DNA of 64,000 bases from Marinobacterium lutimaris (GCF_900108065.1 NZ_FNVQ01000001.1:1736001-1800000); one strand, 5' to 3'. Counted from the first letter of the stretch, positions 17,952 through 27,640 are shown. Program-made: numbers and translations. Notes: a model not told the origin generated them from the sequence alone.

Positions 17952-18818
17952 TCAGTCCAGCAGGCCGATCGCCTTGGCGGTTTCCTCGATGGGCACGTAG
18001 TCGTCGTTGGATGCCGGCACAAAGCTTTCGCGCGGGAAGCTGGCCAGCAGATCGGGATCGTCCATGCCCAACAGCGCCTCACGTACCTTGTCCTTGAAGC
18101 CATCACCAAAGCGCTCGTTCACATCACCGCGGATAGTCCACTGGTAATCGGGGTAGGTCGGCGTGGTCCAGATCACCTTAACCTTGTCGGCGTCGATGGT
18201 GCCGTTCTCGGTTTCACTTTCCCAGACCGCGAAGTTCACGGCACCGATCTCGTAGGCACCGGACTGCACCTGGGCGATGGTACGGCTGTGATCGCCGGAG
18301 AAGCCTACGCGGGAGAAGATCTCTTCGGGCGCTGCACCAAACTGCTCTCGCAGGTAGAACTCAGGCATCAAACGGCCAGAGGTAGATCCCTTGGAACCGA
18401 AGGTAAAGGTCTTGCCCTTGATCTCGTCGCTCAGCTCATCACCGGCTTCCAGGCCGGTGGAGGTGTTGGCAATGATGTAGGACTTGAAGAACTGGTCCTC
18501 GTAACCCTGAGCCAGCGCTTCGGAACCGGGCACCAGTTTGCGCGCCTGCACACCCGACAGACCGCCAAACCAGGCCAGCTGCACCTGATCGTTACGGAAG
18601 GCGGTAATCGCCGCGGCGTAGGATTTAACCGGGATGTACTGAACATCCACGTCCAGCTGCTCGGACAGGTAATCCGCGACCTTGCCGAAACGCTCCTGCA
18701 AGCGGGACTCGTCCTCATCGGGGATGGCGGTAAACACGAAGGTATCTGCCTGGGCCAGTGCCGGTAGCAGAGCGATTGCAACGGAAAGTTTGCGAAGCAG
18801 TGACTTAGCTTTAGACAT
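17952..18818 (-). CDS. Putative selenate-type periplasmic binding protein (PhnD-like)
   Basis: 288 aa. Signal peptide ends at ALAQADT (about residue 24). PhnD fold blocks include FTAIPDEDESRLQERF, LAWFGGLSGVQA and FGSKGSTSGRLMP, the anion-binding loop. Proteins of this type encoded beside selD/mnmH are grouped by NCBI as putative selenate ABC transporter substrate-binding proteins; I assign that by context and overall resemblance. It lies 27 bases after mnmH on the same strand. Confidence 0.82.
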   Translation of the reverse strand: MSKAKSLLRKLSVAIALLPALAQADTFVFTAIPDEDESRLQERFGKVADYLSEQLDVDVQYIPVKSYAAAITAFRNDQVQLAWFGGLSGVQARKLVPGSEALAQGYEDQFFKSYIIANTSTGLEAGDELSDEIKGKTFTFGSKGSTSGRLMPEFYLREQFGAAPEEIFSRVGFSGDHSRTIAQVQSGAYEIGAVNFAVWESETENGTIDADKVKVIWTTPTYPDYQWTIRGDVNERFGDGFKDKVREALLGMDDPDLLASFPRESFVPASNDDYVPIEETAKAIGLLD

Positions 18819-18845
18819 GGTTATTCCTTGTCAGTCCTTAAAAAC

Positions 18846-19961
18846 TCAAGATTCCCTGGCAGCAAGGTATTCACGTACCTCTTTGCGGCTGCCCATAAAT
18901 TCGATACGCCCCTTACGATTACGCAGCTGGTAGTCATACATAGGATCGTAGTAATCCACCAGCAGCGCCAGGATCCAGTCCCAGTGCATTTCGGGATCGC
19001 CCTGACGGTGCCTGACCAGCGCACGCTGCATCAGCTCAGCAGCCTCACTGTAACGTACGCCACCCAGACGTTTGCGCACCCGGTAGAGTGACTGGGTCAG
19101 ATCTTCAGCAAAGGCTTCAAAACCCGCCTCTTCACCCAATACCCGCTGCCACTGCGCCAGTTTATCGAGGATGTAGTTATGAAAACTGTGCTCGACACGC
19201 TCTTCCAGTGACACTTCCATAACGATCAGCGGGCTGGTTTCCATGGCATGCTGCAAGATTGGCGGCAGTGCGCAGCGCCCTACCAGACGCCCCTCGTCTT
19301 CCAGCAGGATCGGTGCGCCGCCCTGCACTGCAGCGCTATGCCTGGTCTTGAGCAGAGCGATTGCCAGGGCGTTTTCGAAATTCAGCTGGGTCGGCTGACC
19401 GCCTGGCAGGCGTCCAAAGCTGGAACCGCGGTGATGGGCCAGCCCTTCCAGATCCACGCCAAAGGTGAAGGCGTTGACCATATCGGTCTTGTTGCAGCCG
19501 GTTTTACCCGCCAGCAGCAGTTTCGGCTGATGCTCACAGATCTGCTCGAACTCGCGCAGCAGGTACTGGCGCATCGCCTTGTAGCCGCCGCTGATGCGCG
19601 GGTAATCGGTGCCCGCTTCATGCATCCACTGCTGGCAGGTCTGGCTGCGCAGCCCGCCGCGCCAGCAGTAGAGATAGCCTTGGGGATTACGCTCGGCGAA
19701 ATCGACCCAGGCGGATACACGCTCATCTTTAACCTCGCCACAGACCAGGCTATGGCCGAGTTCGATCGCCGCCTGCTGACCATGATGCTTGTAACAGGTG
19801 CCGACCTGGGCGCGCTCATCGTTGGTCATCAGCGGCAGACTGACGCTGGTCGGGAAGGCACCCTTCTCGAACTCTACCGGCGCACGGGTATCGATCAGCG
19901 GGATATCGTTGAGGAAGATCTCAAGGAACTCTCCGGTGTCCGGGCGATGGCTCACACGCAT
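18846..19961 (-). CDS. mnmH: tRNA 2-selenouridine synthase MnmH (SelU)
   Basis: 371 aa, cytoplasmic. Converts 2-thiouridine at wobble position 34 of certain tRNAs to 2-selenouridine, through a geranylated intermediate, using selenophosphate. An N-terminal rhodanese domain carries the active Cys in [10 protein letters not shown] (C99), and a P-loop domain follows ([13 protein letters not shown], about residues 147-159). The start overlaps the selD end by 10 bases, so supply of selenophosphate and its use are coupled. Confidence 0.95.
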   Translation of the reverse strand: MRVSHRPDTGEFLEIFLNDIPLIDTRAPVEFEKGAFPTSVSLPLMTNDERAQVGTCYKHHGQQAAIELGHSLVCGEVKDERVSAWVDFAERNPQGYLYCWRGGLRSQTCQQWMHEAGTDYPRISGGYKAMRQYLLREFEQICEHQPKLLLAGKTGCNKTDMVNAFTFGVDLEGLAHHRGSSFGRLPGGQPTQLNFENALAIALLKTRHSAAVQGGAPILLEDEGRLVGRCALPPILQHAMETSPLIVMEVSLEERVEHSFHNYILDKLAQWQRVLGEEAGFEAFAEDLTQSLYRVRKRLGGVRYSEAAELMQRALVRHRQGDPEMHWDWILALLVDYYDPMYDYQLRNRKGRIEFMGSRKEVREYLAARES

Positions 19962-21022
19962 ACCTCTTTATCGACAATCGCGCCTTCGACAAAGACGCGC
20001 TGGGCACCTGAGGCGGGCCGTAACTCGCCGATGCAGGTGTTATATACCCCCTGCTCCGCCAGCAGCGCTTCCAGCGCCTCGGTGTTGGCAGGATCGACGG
20101 CGATCAGCAGGCCACCGCTAGTCTGCGGATCACACAACAGATGCCGCGCAGCCTCAGCCATATCGGCAAGTTTATGGCCGTAGCTGTCCAGGTTACGTAG
20201 CGTGCCGCCCGGGATGCAGCCCTGGGCCAGGTAATCCAGCGCTTCGGGAATCACCGGCACCGCTTGCGCATCGATACGCGCATCAACACCGCTGCCCTCG
20301 CACACCTCAACCAGGTGGCCCATCAGACCAAAGCCGGTGACATCGGTGATAGCGTTGACGCCTTCCAGGCGGGAAACCTCGGCGCCGATACGGTTCATCT
20401 GACACATGATATCCCGCGCCAGGAAGGCGTGTTCATCGCGAAGCTTCTTCTGCTTCTGCGCTGTGGTCAGGATACCGATCCCCAGCGGCTTGGTGAGATA
20501 GAGCTTATCGCCGGGCTTGGCGGAGTCATTCTGCTTAAGATGCTCACGGGTGGTAAGTCCGGTGACCGCAAGACCGAAGATCGGCTCCGGCGCATCAATG
20601 CTGTGCCCGCCCGCCAGCGGGATTCCCGCATCGGCACAGGCCTGACGGCCACCGTCGACCACCTGCTGCGCCACTTCAGGTCCCAGCTTATCAATCGGCC
20701 AGCCAAGAATCGCAATCGCCATCAGCGGTCTGCCGCCCATGGCGTAGATATCGCTGATAGCATTGGTCGCCGCAATACGGCCGAAATCGAACGGATCGTC
20801 GACGATCGGCATAAAGAAGTCCGTCGTACTCAACACCACCTGACCATCCCCCAGATCGTAGGCCGCCGCGTCGTCCTTGCTGGAGTTGCCTACCAGCAGG
20901 TTGGGCGAATCCGGCAGCGATAGCTGAGACTCAAGAATACGGTCCAGAACCTTGGGAGAGATCTTGCAGCCGCAGCCAGCACCGTGGCTGTATTCAGTGA
21001 GGCGGACGGGTGTGTCAGACAT
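19952..21022 (-). CDS. selD: Selenophosphate synthetase SelD
   Basis: 356 aa. Makes monoselenophosphate from selenide and ATP. The catalytic segment [10 protein letters not shown] places Cys17, Cys19 and Lys20 exactly as in E. coli; position 17 is TGC, so this is the Cys and not the Sec form. The AIR-synthase-like fold follows ([21 protein letters not shown], split). First gene of the operon. With no selA/selB in the window, visible selenium use is tRNA selenouridine only. Confidence 0.96.
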   Translation of the reverse strand: MSDTPVRLTEYSHGAGCGCKISPKVLDRILESQLSLPDSPNLLVGNSSKDDAAAYDLGDGQVVLSTTDFFMPIVDDPFDFGRIAATNAISDIYAMGGRPLMAIAILGWPIDKLGPEVAQQVVDGGRQACADAGIPLAGGHSIDAPEPIFGLAVTGLTTREHLKQNDSAKPGDKLYLTKPLGIGILTTAQKQKKLRDEHAFLARDIMCQMNRIGAEVSRLEGVNAITDVTGFGLMGHLVEVCEGSGVDARIDAQAVPVIPEALDYLAQGCIPGGTLRNLDSYGHKLADMAEAARHLLCDPQTSGGLLIAVDPANTEALEALLAEQGVYNTCIGELRPASGAQRVFVEGAIVDKEVCV

Positions 21023-21269
21023 GCTTGGACTCCGGGATAAATCGGGAGGTGAATAATACGAACTAGCGCCGCATTTGTCAGTGTAAACCCATGAGGTAAA
21101 GAGGTTAAACGTCGATAACTCTCAATCTAACTCTCAATCCGATCGCTTTAACTGTTACGTAAAGGCAGGGGTGTAAACAAAGAGTTCTGTTTCTGCGCAG
21201 AACCCGGCGCTGTTTATAGCGACTAAACTGAACCCGATTGTTCAACTCTACCCGCTGAAGGAGAACACC

Positions 21270-21863
21270 TTGGCTATCAAAATCGTCACCATCTGCGGCA
21301 GCGTACGCCCCGGCAACTACACCGCCAAAGCCCTGGCCGTTGCGCTGGATGAACTGAAGAAATATCCGGAGGTCGAGGTAAGCGCGATCCACCTCGAAGA
21401 GCTCGACCTGCCGTTGCCCGGCATGGAAGCGCGCAAACCGGAAGCGATCGAAGAGTTTCAGGCCACCGTCAAAGGCGCCACCGGTGTTATTCTCGCCTCA
21501 CCCGAATACCACGGCGGCATCAGCAGCCCAATGAAGCTGGCCATCGACAACCTGGGCTTTCCCAGCGTTTTGGCCGACAAACCGGTCTCGATCCTCGGCG
21601 TCGCCGCCGGCGTGATCGGCGCGATCAAGTCCACCGAACAGCTGCGCGGCATCTGCTCCCACGTGGGCGCCCTGCCACTGCCGATGGTGGTATCGGTCGC
21701 CAAGGTACAGCAGGTGTTCGATGAGGACGGCAACTGCCTGGATGAGAACATGGAAAACCTGATCCGCAGCTCCGCCCGCAACCTGATCGAGTTTCTCAAG
21801 GATACGGTCTGTGCCAAGGTCAGCCTTGAAGAGATCCTGCGTGAGCAGGGAGAGGCGCACTGA
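21270..21863 (+). CDS. NAD(P)H-dependent FMN reductase, divergent from selD
   Basis: 197-aa flavodoxin-fold protein. ICGSVRPGNYTAKAL is the FMN-phosphate loop and ASPEYHGGISSPMKLAIDNL the second flavin-binding loop, as in chromate/quinone/azo reductases. The start is TTG at 21270: AAGGAG sits seven bases upstream and the family begins here. It shares a 247-base divergent promoter region with selD, so reduction of an oxyanion such as selenite is possible but is inference. Its stop abuts the stop of the converging glycosyltransferase with no gap. Confidence 0.85.
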   Translation: MAIKIVTICGSVRPGNYTAKALAVALDELKKYPEVEVSAIHLEELDLPLPGMEARKPEAIEEFQATVKGATGVILASPEYHGGISSPMKLAIDNLGFPSVLADKPVSILGVAAGVIGAIKSTEQLRGICSHVGALPLPMVVSVAKVQQVFDEDGNCLDENMENLIRSSARNLIEFLKDTVCAKVSLEEILREQGEAH

Positions 21864-23006
21864 TCATTCAGCTCCCGTTGCAGTGAGCGCGCTGAACAGC
21901 TCTGCATAAAGAGGTTTAAGCGCGCTCCAACTGAACCCCGCTACAGACGGCGCCTCCAGTGCGCCGTTTTTCAGTGCCTCGGCCTGCCGCTCAATCAGGT
22001 CTGCCGCCAACCCTGCCTCTCGTTCTATATCGTCGCCACAGTCCGGATACAGGTATTCCTCACTGAACAGCTCCGGGTAGGCCTGGCGTGCCGGTAACGC
22101 CGGTATACAGCCCTGAGCCAGCGCCTCAAGCACCGACAGGCCCTGGAACTCATGGGTTGCTGTTGAGAGGAAGATATCGCCGCCACTGAGCCAGCTCAGA
22201 TAAGCTTCACGGCTCTCGGCATAGCCGCACTGGTCAAGCCGGTGGCTGAACTCCCGGGCGATGGTATCGAACTCTTTTGGGCTGTTACGAAAACGCTCGC
22301 CGAGGATACAGAGACGGAAATCGGTACCCCTGGATTCCAGCGCACGCAAAATCGCTAGCAGCCGATCCGGCCCCTTATCGAACTCCCATCTCGCGGCCCA
22401 GACTATCCGGATCGGATCATCCTGCGCTGGGCATCCGCTCCTCTGTGGCCAGGTCTCGTTCTCTATGGCCCGTTTATCAAAGGCGCTGTCCGGCAAAGGT
22501 ACAGGCACCACGCTGGAGCGAGCCTCGATCTGCTCGATCAGCCCCGGCGGTACCTGGTCCGGGAGTTTAGCAAGTAGTTTCCGAGCGCCTTCCAACAGGG
22601 TGTCGCGGTTGAACCGGGAGTTAAATACCAGCCGATCCCCACATAGAGCGTTATAGATATTCAGCAGTTGAGGTTCGACACTGCGGAATTCGCGCCCGGA
22701 CTCGGGATAGGCGAACTGGTTCTCGTGGAAGTATACGAGTGTGGGTATCTGCCCCAACGATGGCACGAAGCCGCGCAGGCTGCTCAGGTCCACCATGGAG
22801 GTGGCCACCACCAGATCGTAGGGCTGGCTCAATACTTCTCGCTCTGAAAACGCCCAACTCAGGCTGTTACCGCGTATACGCCAGCTGAAATAGCGTGCCG
22901 GCAGCGCCAGCTCGGTCCATTGGTGTTCGGGGAAACAGGCCACAAGCCCCTTGCGCCAGGCGCGGTGGCTGGCGGCATCATAGGCGGATAAAACAAGAAT
23001 ACGCAT
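21864..23006 (-). CDS. Glycosyltransferase of the tRNA-queuosine mannosyltransferase family (DUF3524/GTDC1-like)
   Basis: 380-aa GT-B glycosyltransferase. The N-terminal half matches the DUF3524/QTMAN domain (ILVLSAYDAASHRAWRKGL, YFHENQFAYPES, QLLNIYNALCGDRLVFNS), and the C-terminal half is a GT4-like domain (IVWAARWEFDKGPDRLL, STATHEFQGLSVLEALAQG). The human relative adds mannose to queuosine-34 of tRNA-Asp. Whether bacterial members do the same is not something I can confirm. It sits close to mnmH, another wobble-34 enzyme. Confidence 0.8.
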   Translation of the reverse strand: MRILVLSAYDAASHRAWRKGLVACFPEHQWTELALPARYFSWRIRGNSLSWAFSEREVLSQPYDLVVATSMVDLSSLRGFVPSLGQIPTLVYFHENQFAYPESGREFRSVEPQLLNIYNALCGDRLVFNSRFNRDTLLEGARKLLAKLPDQVPPGLIEQIEARSSVVPVPLPDSAFDKRAIENETWPQRSGCPAQDDPIRIVWAARWEFDKGPDRLLAILRALESRGTDFRLCILGERFRNSPKEFDTIAREFSHRLDQCGYAESREAYLSWLSGGDIFLSTATHEFQGLSVLEALAQGCIPALPARQAYPELFSEEYLYPDCGDDIEREAGLAADLIERQAEALKNGALEAPSVAGFSWSALKPLYAELFSALTATGAE

Positions 23007-23030
23007 TGATAAAGCTAAAGCCGTTGAGAG

Positions 23031-23060
23031 GGTTAAACACCCAAAGGTTAAACACCAAAG
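23031..23060. repeat. Two 15-bp tandem repeats overlapping the stop of the ATL gene
   Basis: GGTTAAACACCCAAA is followed directly by GGTTAAACACCAAAG. The second copy includes the stop codon of the alkyltransferase-like gene, so the repeat has spread into coding sequence. Confidence 0.65.
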
Positions 23061-23356
23061 CTGACAAGGCTGACACGGGCGCCGATAAATTCCACCCCTT
23101 CAGCCTCAAGTGCTTCGCGCTGACGCTGGTAGGCGGGGCTATCTTTCGGGAAAGAGAGCTCGCCCCTGGCATTGAGCACCCGAAACCAGGGCAGCGTGCT
23201 GCCTGCGGGCAGGCGTTTGAGCACGGTGCCGACATAGCGCGCATGACGCGGCGCGCCCGCCAGCGCCGCCACCTGGCCGTAGGTGGCTACCTTCCCTTTC
23301 GGAATAGCGGCAACCACCTGCCAGATACGTTCATTAAGATTATCCTGCTCCATCAA
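23048..23356 (-). CDS. Alkyltransferase-like protein (ATL), DNA-damage sensor
   Basis: 102 aa, matching the C-terminal domain of O6-alkylguanine-DNA alkyltransferase: IPKGKVATYGQVAALAG, RYVGTVLKRLP and the active-site region LPWFRVLNARG. The alkyl-acceptor Cys is replaced by Trp (PW for PC), which defines ATL proteins. They bind O6-alkylguanine, flip it and flag it for nucleotide excision repair without repairing it. Confidence 0.9.
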   Translation of the reverse strand: MMEQDNLNERIWQVVAAIPKGKVATYGQVAALAGAPRHARYVGTVLKRLPAGSTLPWFRVLNARGELSFPKDSPAYQRQREALEAEGVEFIGARVSLVSFGV

Positions 23357-23372
23357 TTAACAAACCGCCTGC

Positions 23373-24806
23373 TCAGCCGCCATTACGAAAACTGCCGCCG
23401 TTAGCCAGGCAGGCCTGTTTTACGGCACTGGGCTCGGTCATGTTATGCACGTAGGTAGTCTGGCTGCCCACGGAGCTGGTCATCGAACAGCTCGGCGCAT
23501 TGCGATCGCAGGATTCGATCACCCTGTTTCCACCCTGCTGGCACTGCTGCCGCATCTGCTGAAAACGGCTCGAGCTGTTGATGTTGTATTCGATACAGAT
23601 GAAATTGCCCGGATCATAGCAGGCAAAGAAATTTCCGCTGCCGGAGCCACCGTCGCTGGAGCCTGAGGAGGCAGACGAGCGGCTAGCGGTTTGTGCCACA
23701 GGTTGAGCACTAGACTGGGCTGCGGATTGAGCAGCCTGTTGCTGACTTGCCTGGGGAGGCGGAGCAGTTCCCGTTTCCGCCGCATTGACCAGTTCCAGTG
23801 CGCGCACATAATGGGTCGCGCCCGTCCCCTGTTCGCTGATGTACTCGTAGAGTTTTCTCTGCGCTGCTTCGGATTGCCCGGTCTGCAGCAGCGCCTCGCC
23901 ATAGAAAAACTTCAGCGAAGGATCGGACTGAACCGGCAAGGCCTCCAGTTTGGGAAAGATGTCCAGCGCCTTGGGGTAATCCTGCTGCTTCAGGTACTGC
24001 GACAGCTGCACCATGTATTTGTCGCGGCGCACGCTGGCAGGCAGCGCCTGCTCCATGGCGATCAGCTGCTGCCGGCGCGCTTCTTCCGCCTGTGCAGCGG
24101 CGACATTCTGTTCAAGCTGACGAATATGGGCTGCAAGCTCTGGAGACACAGCCTCCGCCGGAAGGTCCTTCACCAGCGCTTTGCAGAGCGCCAGTTGATT
24201 TTGGTTAAGGCACTCCTGCCTCTGTTGCTTGACTGACTCGGTCAGCGCTGTAATCAGCGGCATCGGCTGCTCAGTCTCGATCAGCTCGAACGTATCGAGG
24301 CGTCCGAGCGTCTCTTCCAGCGTCAGGCGCTTCACATCGATAACGGTGGTGTCGCCGCCAATGCTTTCATCATCGGAGAGGTCAAACGCTTTAAACTCGC
24401 CAATATCCGGCGTCATTATCTTTATAAACCGCTTCATAAAGAGATCGCGGTTCTCGTCCCAGTCTTCACCCATGCGCAACAGGTACACCTGGTTAGGTAG
24501 CAGTTCCAGCCGAACCCCCTTTTCAACCGGAATGCGGGCGATGGTTTTGCCGTCGAGCTCCAACCTGACCCGGGCAGCTCGACCATTAATCGCCACCGCT
24601 AAGCCCCCGGCGCGGGTCAGGTCGGGTACGAAATAGTAGGTAGAAACGAGATTCGGATTACTCGGTGCCAGTTTTTCAATCTGGGCCTGAGTCTGCGGCA
24701 CCGACGGCGTAGACGCCATCTGCTGCGTCATATCCATATTGTTGGTCAGGCAGCCAGATAGCGCCGCGACAGAAAGTAAAACCACTCCCAGCTTTCGCAT
24801 GAGCAT
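23373..24806 (-). CDS. Large lipoprotein with helical repeats and a Cys-containing C-terminal domain
   Basis: 477 aa. Lipobox LSVAALSGC (Cys near residue 19) marks a lipoprotein. Residues about 55-110 form a beta domain resembling DUF2846-like lipoproteins (LELDGKTIARIPVEKGVRLEL), 190-330 is helical with a TPR-like pattern, 340-395 is a low-complexity Gln/Ala/Ser linker and the last 80 residues hold six cysteines. No function assigned. Start may be the second Met at 24800. Confidence 0.75.
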   Translation of the reverse strand: MLMRKLGVVLLSVAALSGCLTNNMDMTQQMASTPSVPQTQAQIEKLAPSNPNLVSTYYFVPDLTRAGGLAVAINGRAARVRLELDGKTIARIPVEKGVRLELLPNQVYLLRMGEDWDENRDLFMKRFIKIMTPDIGEFKAFDLSDDESIGGDTTVIDVKRLTLEETLGRLDTFELIETEQPMPLITALTESVKQQRQECLNQNQLALCKALVKDLPAEAVSPELAAHIRQLEQNVAAAQAEEARRQQLIAMEQALPASVRRDKYMVQLSQYLKQQDYPKALDIFPKLEALPVQSDPSLKFFYGEALLQTGQSEAAQRKLYEYISEQGTGATHYVRALELVNAAETGTAPPPQASQQQAAQSAAQSSAQPVAQTASRSSASSGSSDGGSGSGNFFACYDPGNFICIEYNINSSSRFQQMRQQCQQGGNRVIESCDRNAPSCSMTSSVGSQTTYVHNMTEPSAVKQACLANGGSFRNGG

Positions 24807-24956
24807 CCCTGTATATATGAGCTGATATTAGGTCGCGCTCTCTACCGGGGGACTTCTCGCCCTGATGGCTCCCGACAGCAGTTAGTCGCAAATCACGATC
24901 ATAAGTAGATTAAGGGCTCAGCGCAAAACCAGGGTGAACACGGCTTGAAAACGAAA

Positions 24957-24990
24957 ATACGCCATCCGTTTGGTGATTCGGATGGCGTAT
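24957..24990 (-). terminator. Terminator of the DyP peroxidase gene
   Basis: Perfect 12-bp stem ATACGCCATCCG / CGGATGGCGTAT; on the minus strand it runs into TTTTCGTTTTC 20 bases past the peroxidase stop. Confidence 0.85.
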
Positions 24991-25009
24991 TCAGCGGGAG
25001 TATGCGGCG

Positions 25010-25936
25010 TTATTTCAGGCTACGCAGCCAATCATTGGAGGGAACAAAGAACGCCGCACCAGAGACTGCGCGGGTGAACTCGAGAATACGGTCGGCACGG
25101 CCCTCTTCGTCACCCTGAACCATGCTTTTCAGCATCAGCTCAAAGTGCTCAGGCGTACGGCAGGTGCTGATAAATACCAGTCCCTTACGCGTTGAATCAC
25201 CGTAAGGCATGCTGTGACGCAGGATCTCCATAGATTTGCCTTCGGCATCTTTTAGAGAGGTGCGTTTGGTATGGGCATGGGGTGACTTCTTGTCGCCGGG
25301 ATACTCGACGTTCTCTTCCTTGGTACGGCCGTATGCATCCTCCTGCTCTTTAACTGGAATCTGGTTCCAGGCGTCCAGGTTATGCTCGTATACCTGCACG
25401 TGCAGATAGGTGCCGCCGGCAAACTCCGGGTCTTCGTCTCCGACCAGCGCCACCTCAAGACGATCATCGCCTTCGGGGTTTTCGGTGCCATCGACAAAGC
25501 CGGTCATATCACGCGCGTCCTTGTAACGGAAACCGTGGATCTCGCGCTCCAGCTTGGCAAGGCCGGCAAGCTTGTCGCCTATGCGGGAGGCCAGCTCAAG
25601 GCAGGCATCATAAGCTGCGGCACGCACGATAAACATAAGATCGACGGGGGTAGACGGAGCCACGCGCTGGCCGTTTTCCAACGCCGGGAACTGACGTAGC
25701 AGTTGTGGCCGCGCATGGGGGCTCACCTGATCCCAATAGGCAGAGCCGATACCCGCAACCAGGTGCAGCTCCTTGTCCGGCATCTCCGCGCGTACCTCTT
25801 CCAGCATTTGCGGCAGCTGGGCCAGCACCTGGCGGATCTTCTGCTCGTTACCCGGACTCTGGATAGCGTTGAAGCTCAGAAACAGAGCATCTCGACTGGC
25901 TTCAGCGATGACGCCCGTTTGATAATCCCGATTCAT
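25010..25936 (-). CDS. DyP-type heme peroxidase
   Basis: 308 aa, no signal peptide, so cytoplasmic or encapsulin-type. It has the DyP GxxDG motif in GFVDGTENPEGDD (about residues 149-161), the proximal-His region HAHTKRTS and the distal-Arg region GLVFISTCRTPEHFE. Uses hydrogen peroxide to oxidise dyes, phenolics or porphyrinogens. No encapsulin gene is adjacent. In this window a link to aromatic metabolism is possible only by proximity. Confidence 0.92.
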   Translation of the reverse strand: MNRDYQTGVIAEASRDALFLSFNAIQSPGNEQKIRQVLAQLPQMLEEVRAEMPDKELHLVAGIGSAYWDQVSPHARPQLLRQFPALENGQRVAPSTPVDLMFIVRAAAYDACLELASRIGDKLAGLAKLEREIHGFRYKDARDMTGFVDGTENPEGDDRLEVALVGDEDPEFAGGTYLHVQVYEHNLDAWNQIPVKEQEDAYGRTKEENVEYPGDKKSPHAHTKRTSLKDAEGKSMEILRHSMPYGDSTRKGLVFISTCRTPEHFELMLKSMVQGDEEGRADRILEFTRAVSGAAFFVPSNDWLRSLK

Positions 25937-26059
25937 CTATGCCTTCCTTAAACAGATACTGTCGAACTGGTGATTGAGTCTCACCAGCCGTTTATCAAGT
26001 GCTAAGGAGTATAACAGCAAGAAAAGTACGGCGAACCCGAAAGGCCCGCCGAACACTGC

Positions 26060-26134
26060 TTAGATCAAACCAGGCTGGATCCAAGAGGGTTAGATCCCCG
26101 GAGGTTAGATCCAGAGATGCTAGATCAAAGGATG
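26060..26134. repeat. Five 15-bp degenerate tandem repeats running into the antiporter stop
   Basis: Units TTAGATCAAACCAGG, CTGGATCCAAGAGGG, TTAGATCCCCGGAGG, TTAGATCCAGAGATG and CTAGATCAAAGGATG are contiguous. The fifth covers the TGA of the antiporter gene (26125-26127) and its last codons. The core (T/C)T(A/G)GATC(C/A) is kept while the second half drifts. Confidence 0.85.
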
Positions 26135-27570
26135 ACTGCAGCGATCCAGCCAAAGATCAGCAGAGGCAGGTTGTAGTGCAGAAAAGTCGGCACCACGGTA
26201 TCCCAGATATGGTTGTGCTGACCATCCACGTTGAGGCCAGCGGTCGGGCCCAGGGTGGAATCCGACGCGGGTGAACCCGCATCTCCCAGCGCACCGGCGG
26301 TCCCCACCAGCGCGACCACCGCCATCGGCGAGAAACCAAGCTGAATCGCCAGCGGCACAAAGATCACGGCAATAATCGGCACGGTGGAAAAGGAGGAACC
26401 GATGCCCATGGTGATCAGCAGACCAACAATCAACATCGCCAACGCGGCCAGCGCCCGGCTACCATCAACCAGAGCCGCTGCGGTCTTAACCAGCGAATTG
26501 ATATCGCCACTATCACGCAAGACCTGGGCGAAACCGGCTGCAGCGATCATGATAAAGCCCACCATCGCCATCATCTTCATCCCTTCGACAAAGGCATCGT
26601 CGCCCTCCTCCCACTTCAGCACGCCAGAGAGGGAGAAGATCAGAAAACCGATCATGCCGCCAAAGACCATGGACTCGGTCAGCAGTTGCACGACAAATGC
26701 CGCCGCCAGCGCGATCACCGCTACGATCAACGTTTTCGCGGAATAGCCCGCGCCGGTGCTTTCGGTGCGCTCGATGCGGCTCAGATCATAGTCGCGCTTA
26801 CCGCGATAGCTGATAAACACCGCCACCAGCAGCCCCAGGACCATACCGATGGCTGGGATCGCCATCGCAGACAACGGGCTGATGCCGTCGGTTTCCATGC
26901 CACTGCGCTGGATGCTGCTGAGCAGAATTTCATTCAGGTAGATCGAGCCAAAACCTACCGGCAGCAACATGTAGGGGGTCACCAGGCCGAAGGTCAGCAC
27001 ACAGGCGATCAGGCGGCGGTCCATCTGCAAACGCGCCATTACAAACAGCAGCGGCGGCACCAGCAGCGGAATGAAAGCGATATGGATAGGTACGATATTC
27101 TGTGAACAGATCGCCGCAATCAGCAACACCGCGGTCACGCCATAACGCACCAGCCCCAGGTGACACGGATCTTCATCCTTACCAACAGCCGCAGCAAGCT
27201 TATCCGCCAGCATATGCGGAATACCCGACTTGGAGATTGCCACCGCAAACGCCCCCAGCATGGCGTAACTCAACGCGATCTGAGCGCCGCCACCGATACC
27301 GGTGTTGAACGAGTCGATCGTCTCTTTGATGCTGTGGTCGCTGATAGAACCGGCAAGCAGAGCCGAGGTGATCAGGGAGATCACTACGTTAACCCGCATC
27401 AGGCTCAACGTGATCATCACCAGCACACTCACCAGCACAGCGTTGAGCCTCAGACTGTCTGGTATCAGCGTGGAGTAAACTAGGAAGGCGGCAATGGCCG
27501 TAAAAATAGCGACGACACTCCAGGAGACGCCAGAATTGGCGGCGTCGCCGGAAGGCAGTGGGTGATTCAT
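26125..27570 (-). CDS. NhaC-type Na+/H+ antiporter family protein
   Basis: 481 aa with about twelve membrane segments. Family blocks are NTGIGGGAQIALSYAMLGAFAVAI (split) and GSSFSTVPIIAVIFVPLA, GDAGSPASDSTLGPTAGLN near the C-terminus, as in the YuiF/NhaC-like group. The start at 27570 (MNHPLPSG) has GAGGTTACCC upstream; 14 upstream codons in the open frame lack a ribosome site. The transported ion or solute is not proven; amino-acid antiport is known for related proteins. Confidence 0.82.
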   Translation of the reverse strand: MNHPLPSGDAANSGVSWSVVAIFTAIAAFLVYSTLIPDSLRLNAVLVSVLVMITLSLMRVNVVISLITSALLAGSISDHSIKETIDSFNTGIGGGAQIALSYAMLGAFAVAISKSGIPHMLADKLAAAVGKDEDPCHLGLVRYGVTAVLLIAAICSQNIVPIHIAFIPLLVPPLLFVMARLQMDRRLIACVLTFGLVTPYMLLPVGFGSIYLNEILLSSIQRSGMETDGISPLSAMAIPAIGMVLGLLVAVFISYRGKRDYDLSRIERTESTGAGYSAKTLIVAVIALAAAFVVQLLTESMVFGGMIGFLIFSLSGVLKWEEGDDAFVEGMKMMAMVGFIMIAAAGFAQVLRDSGDINSLVKTAAALVDGSRALAALAMLIVGLLITMGIGSSFSTVPIIAVIFVPLAIQLGFSPMAVVALVGTAGALGDAGSPASDSTLGPTAGLNVDGQHNHIWDTVVPTFLHYNLPLLIFGWIAAVIL

Positions 27571-27640
27571 GGGTAACCTCAACAATTCAGAGGGCGCGTA
27601 TTCTATAGACAACGGCCGCCCACTTCACCCGCCCTGAGAG

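Noticed and set aside
21105-21392. 95-codon minus-strand frame in the selD/FMN-reductase gap
   Set aside because: It is antisense to the reductase and covers the divergent promoter; no protein-like pattern.
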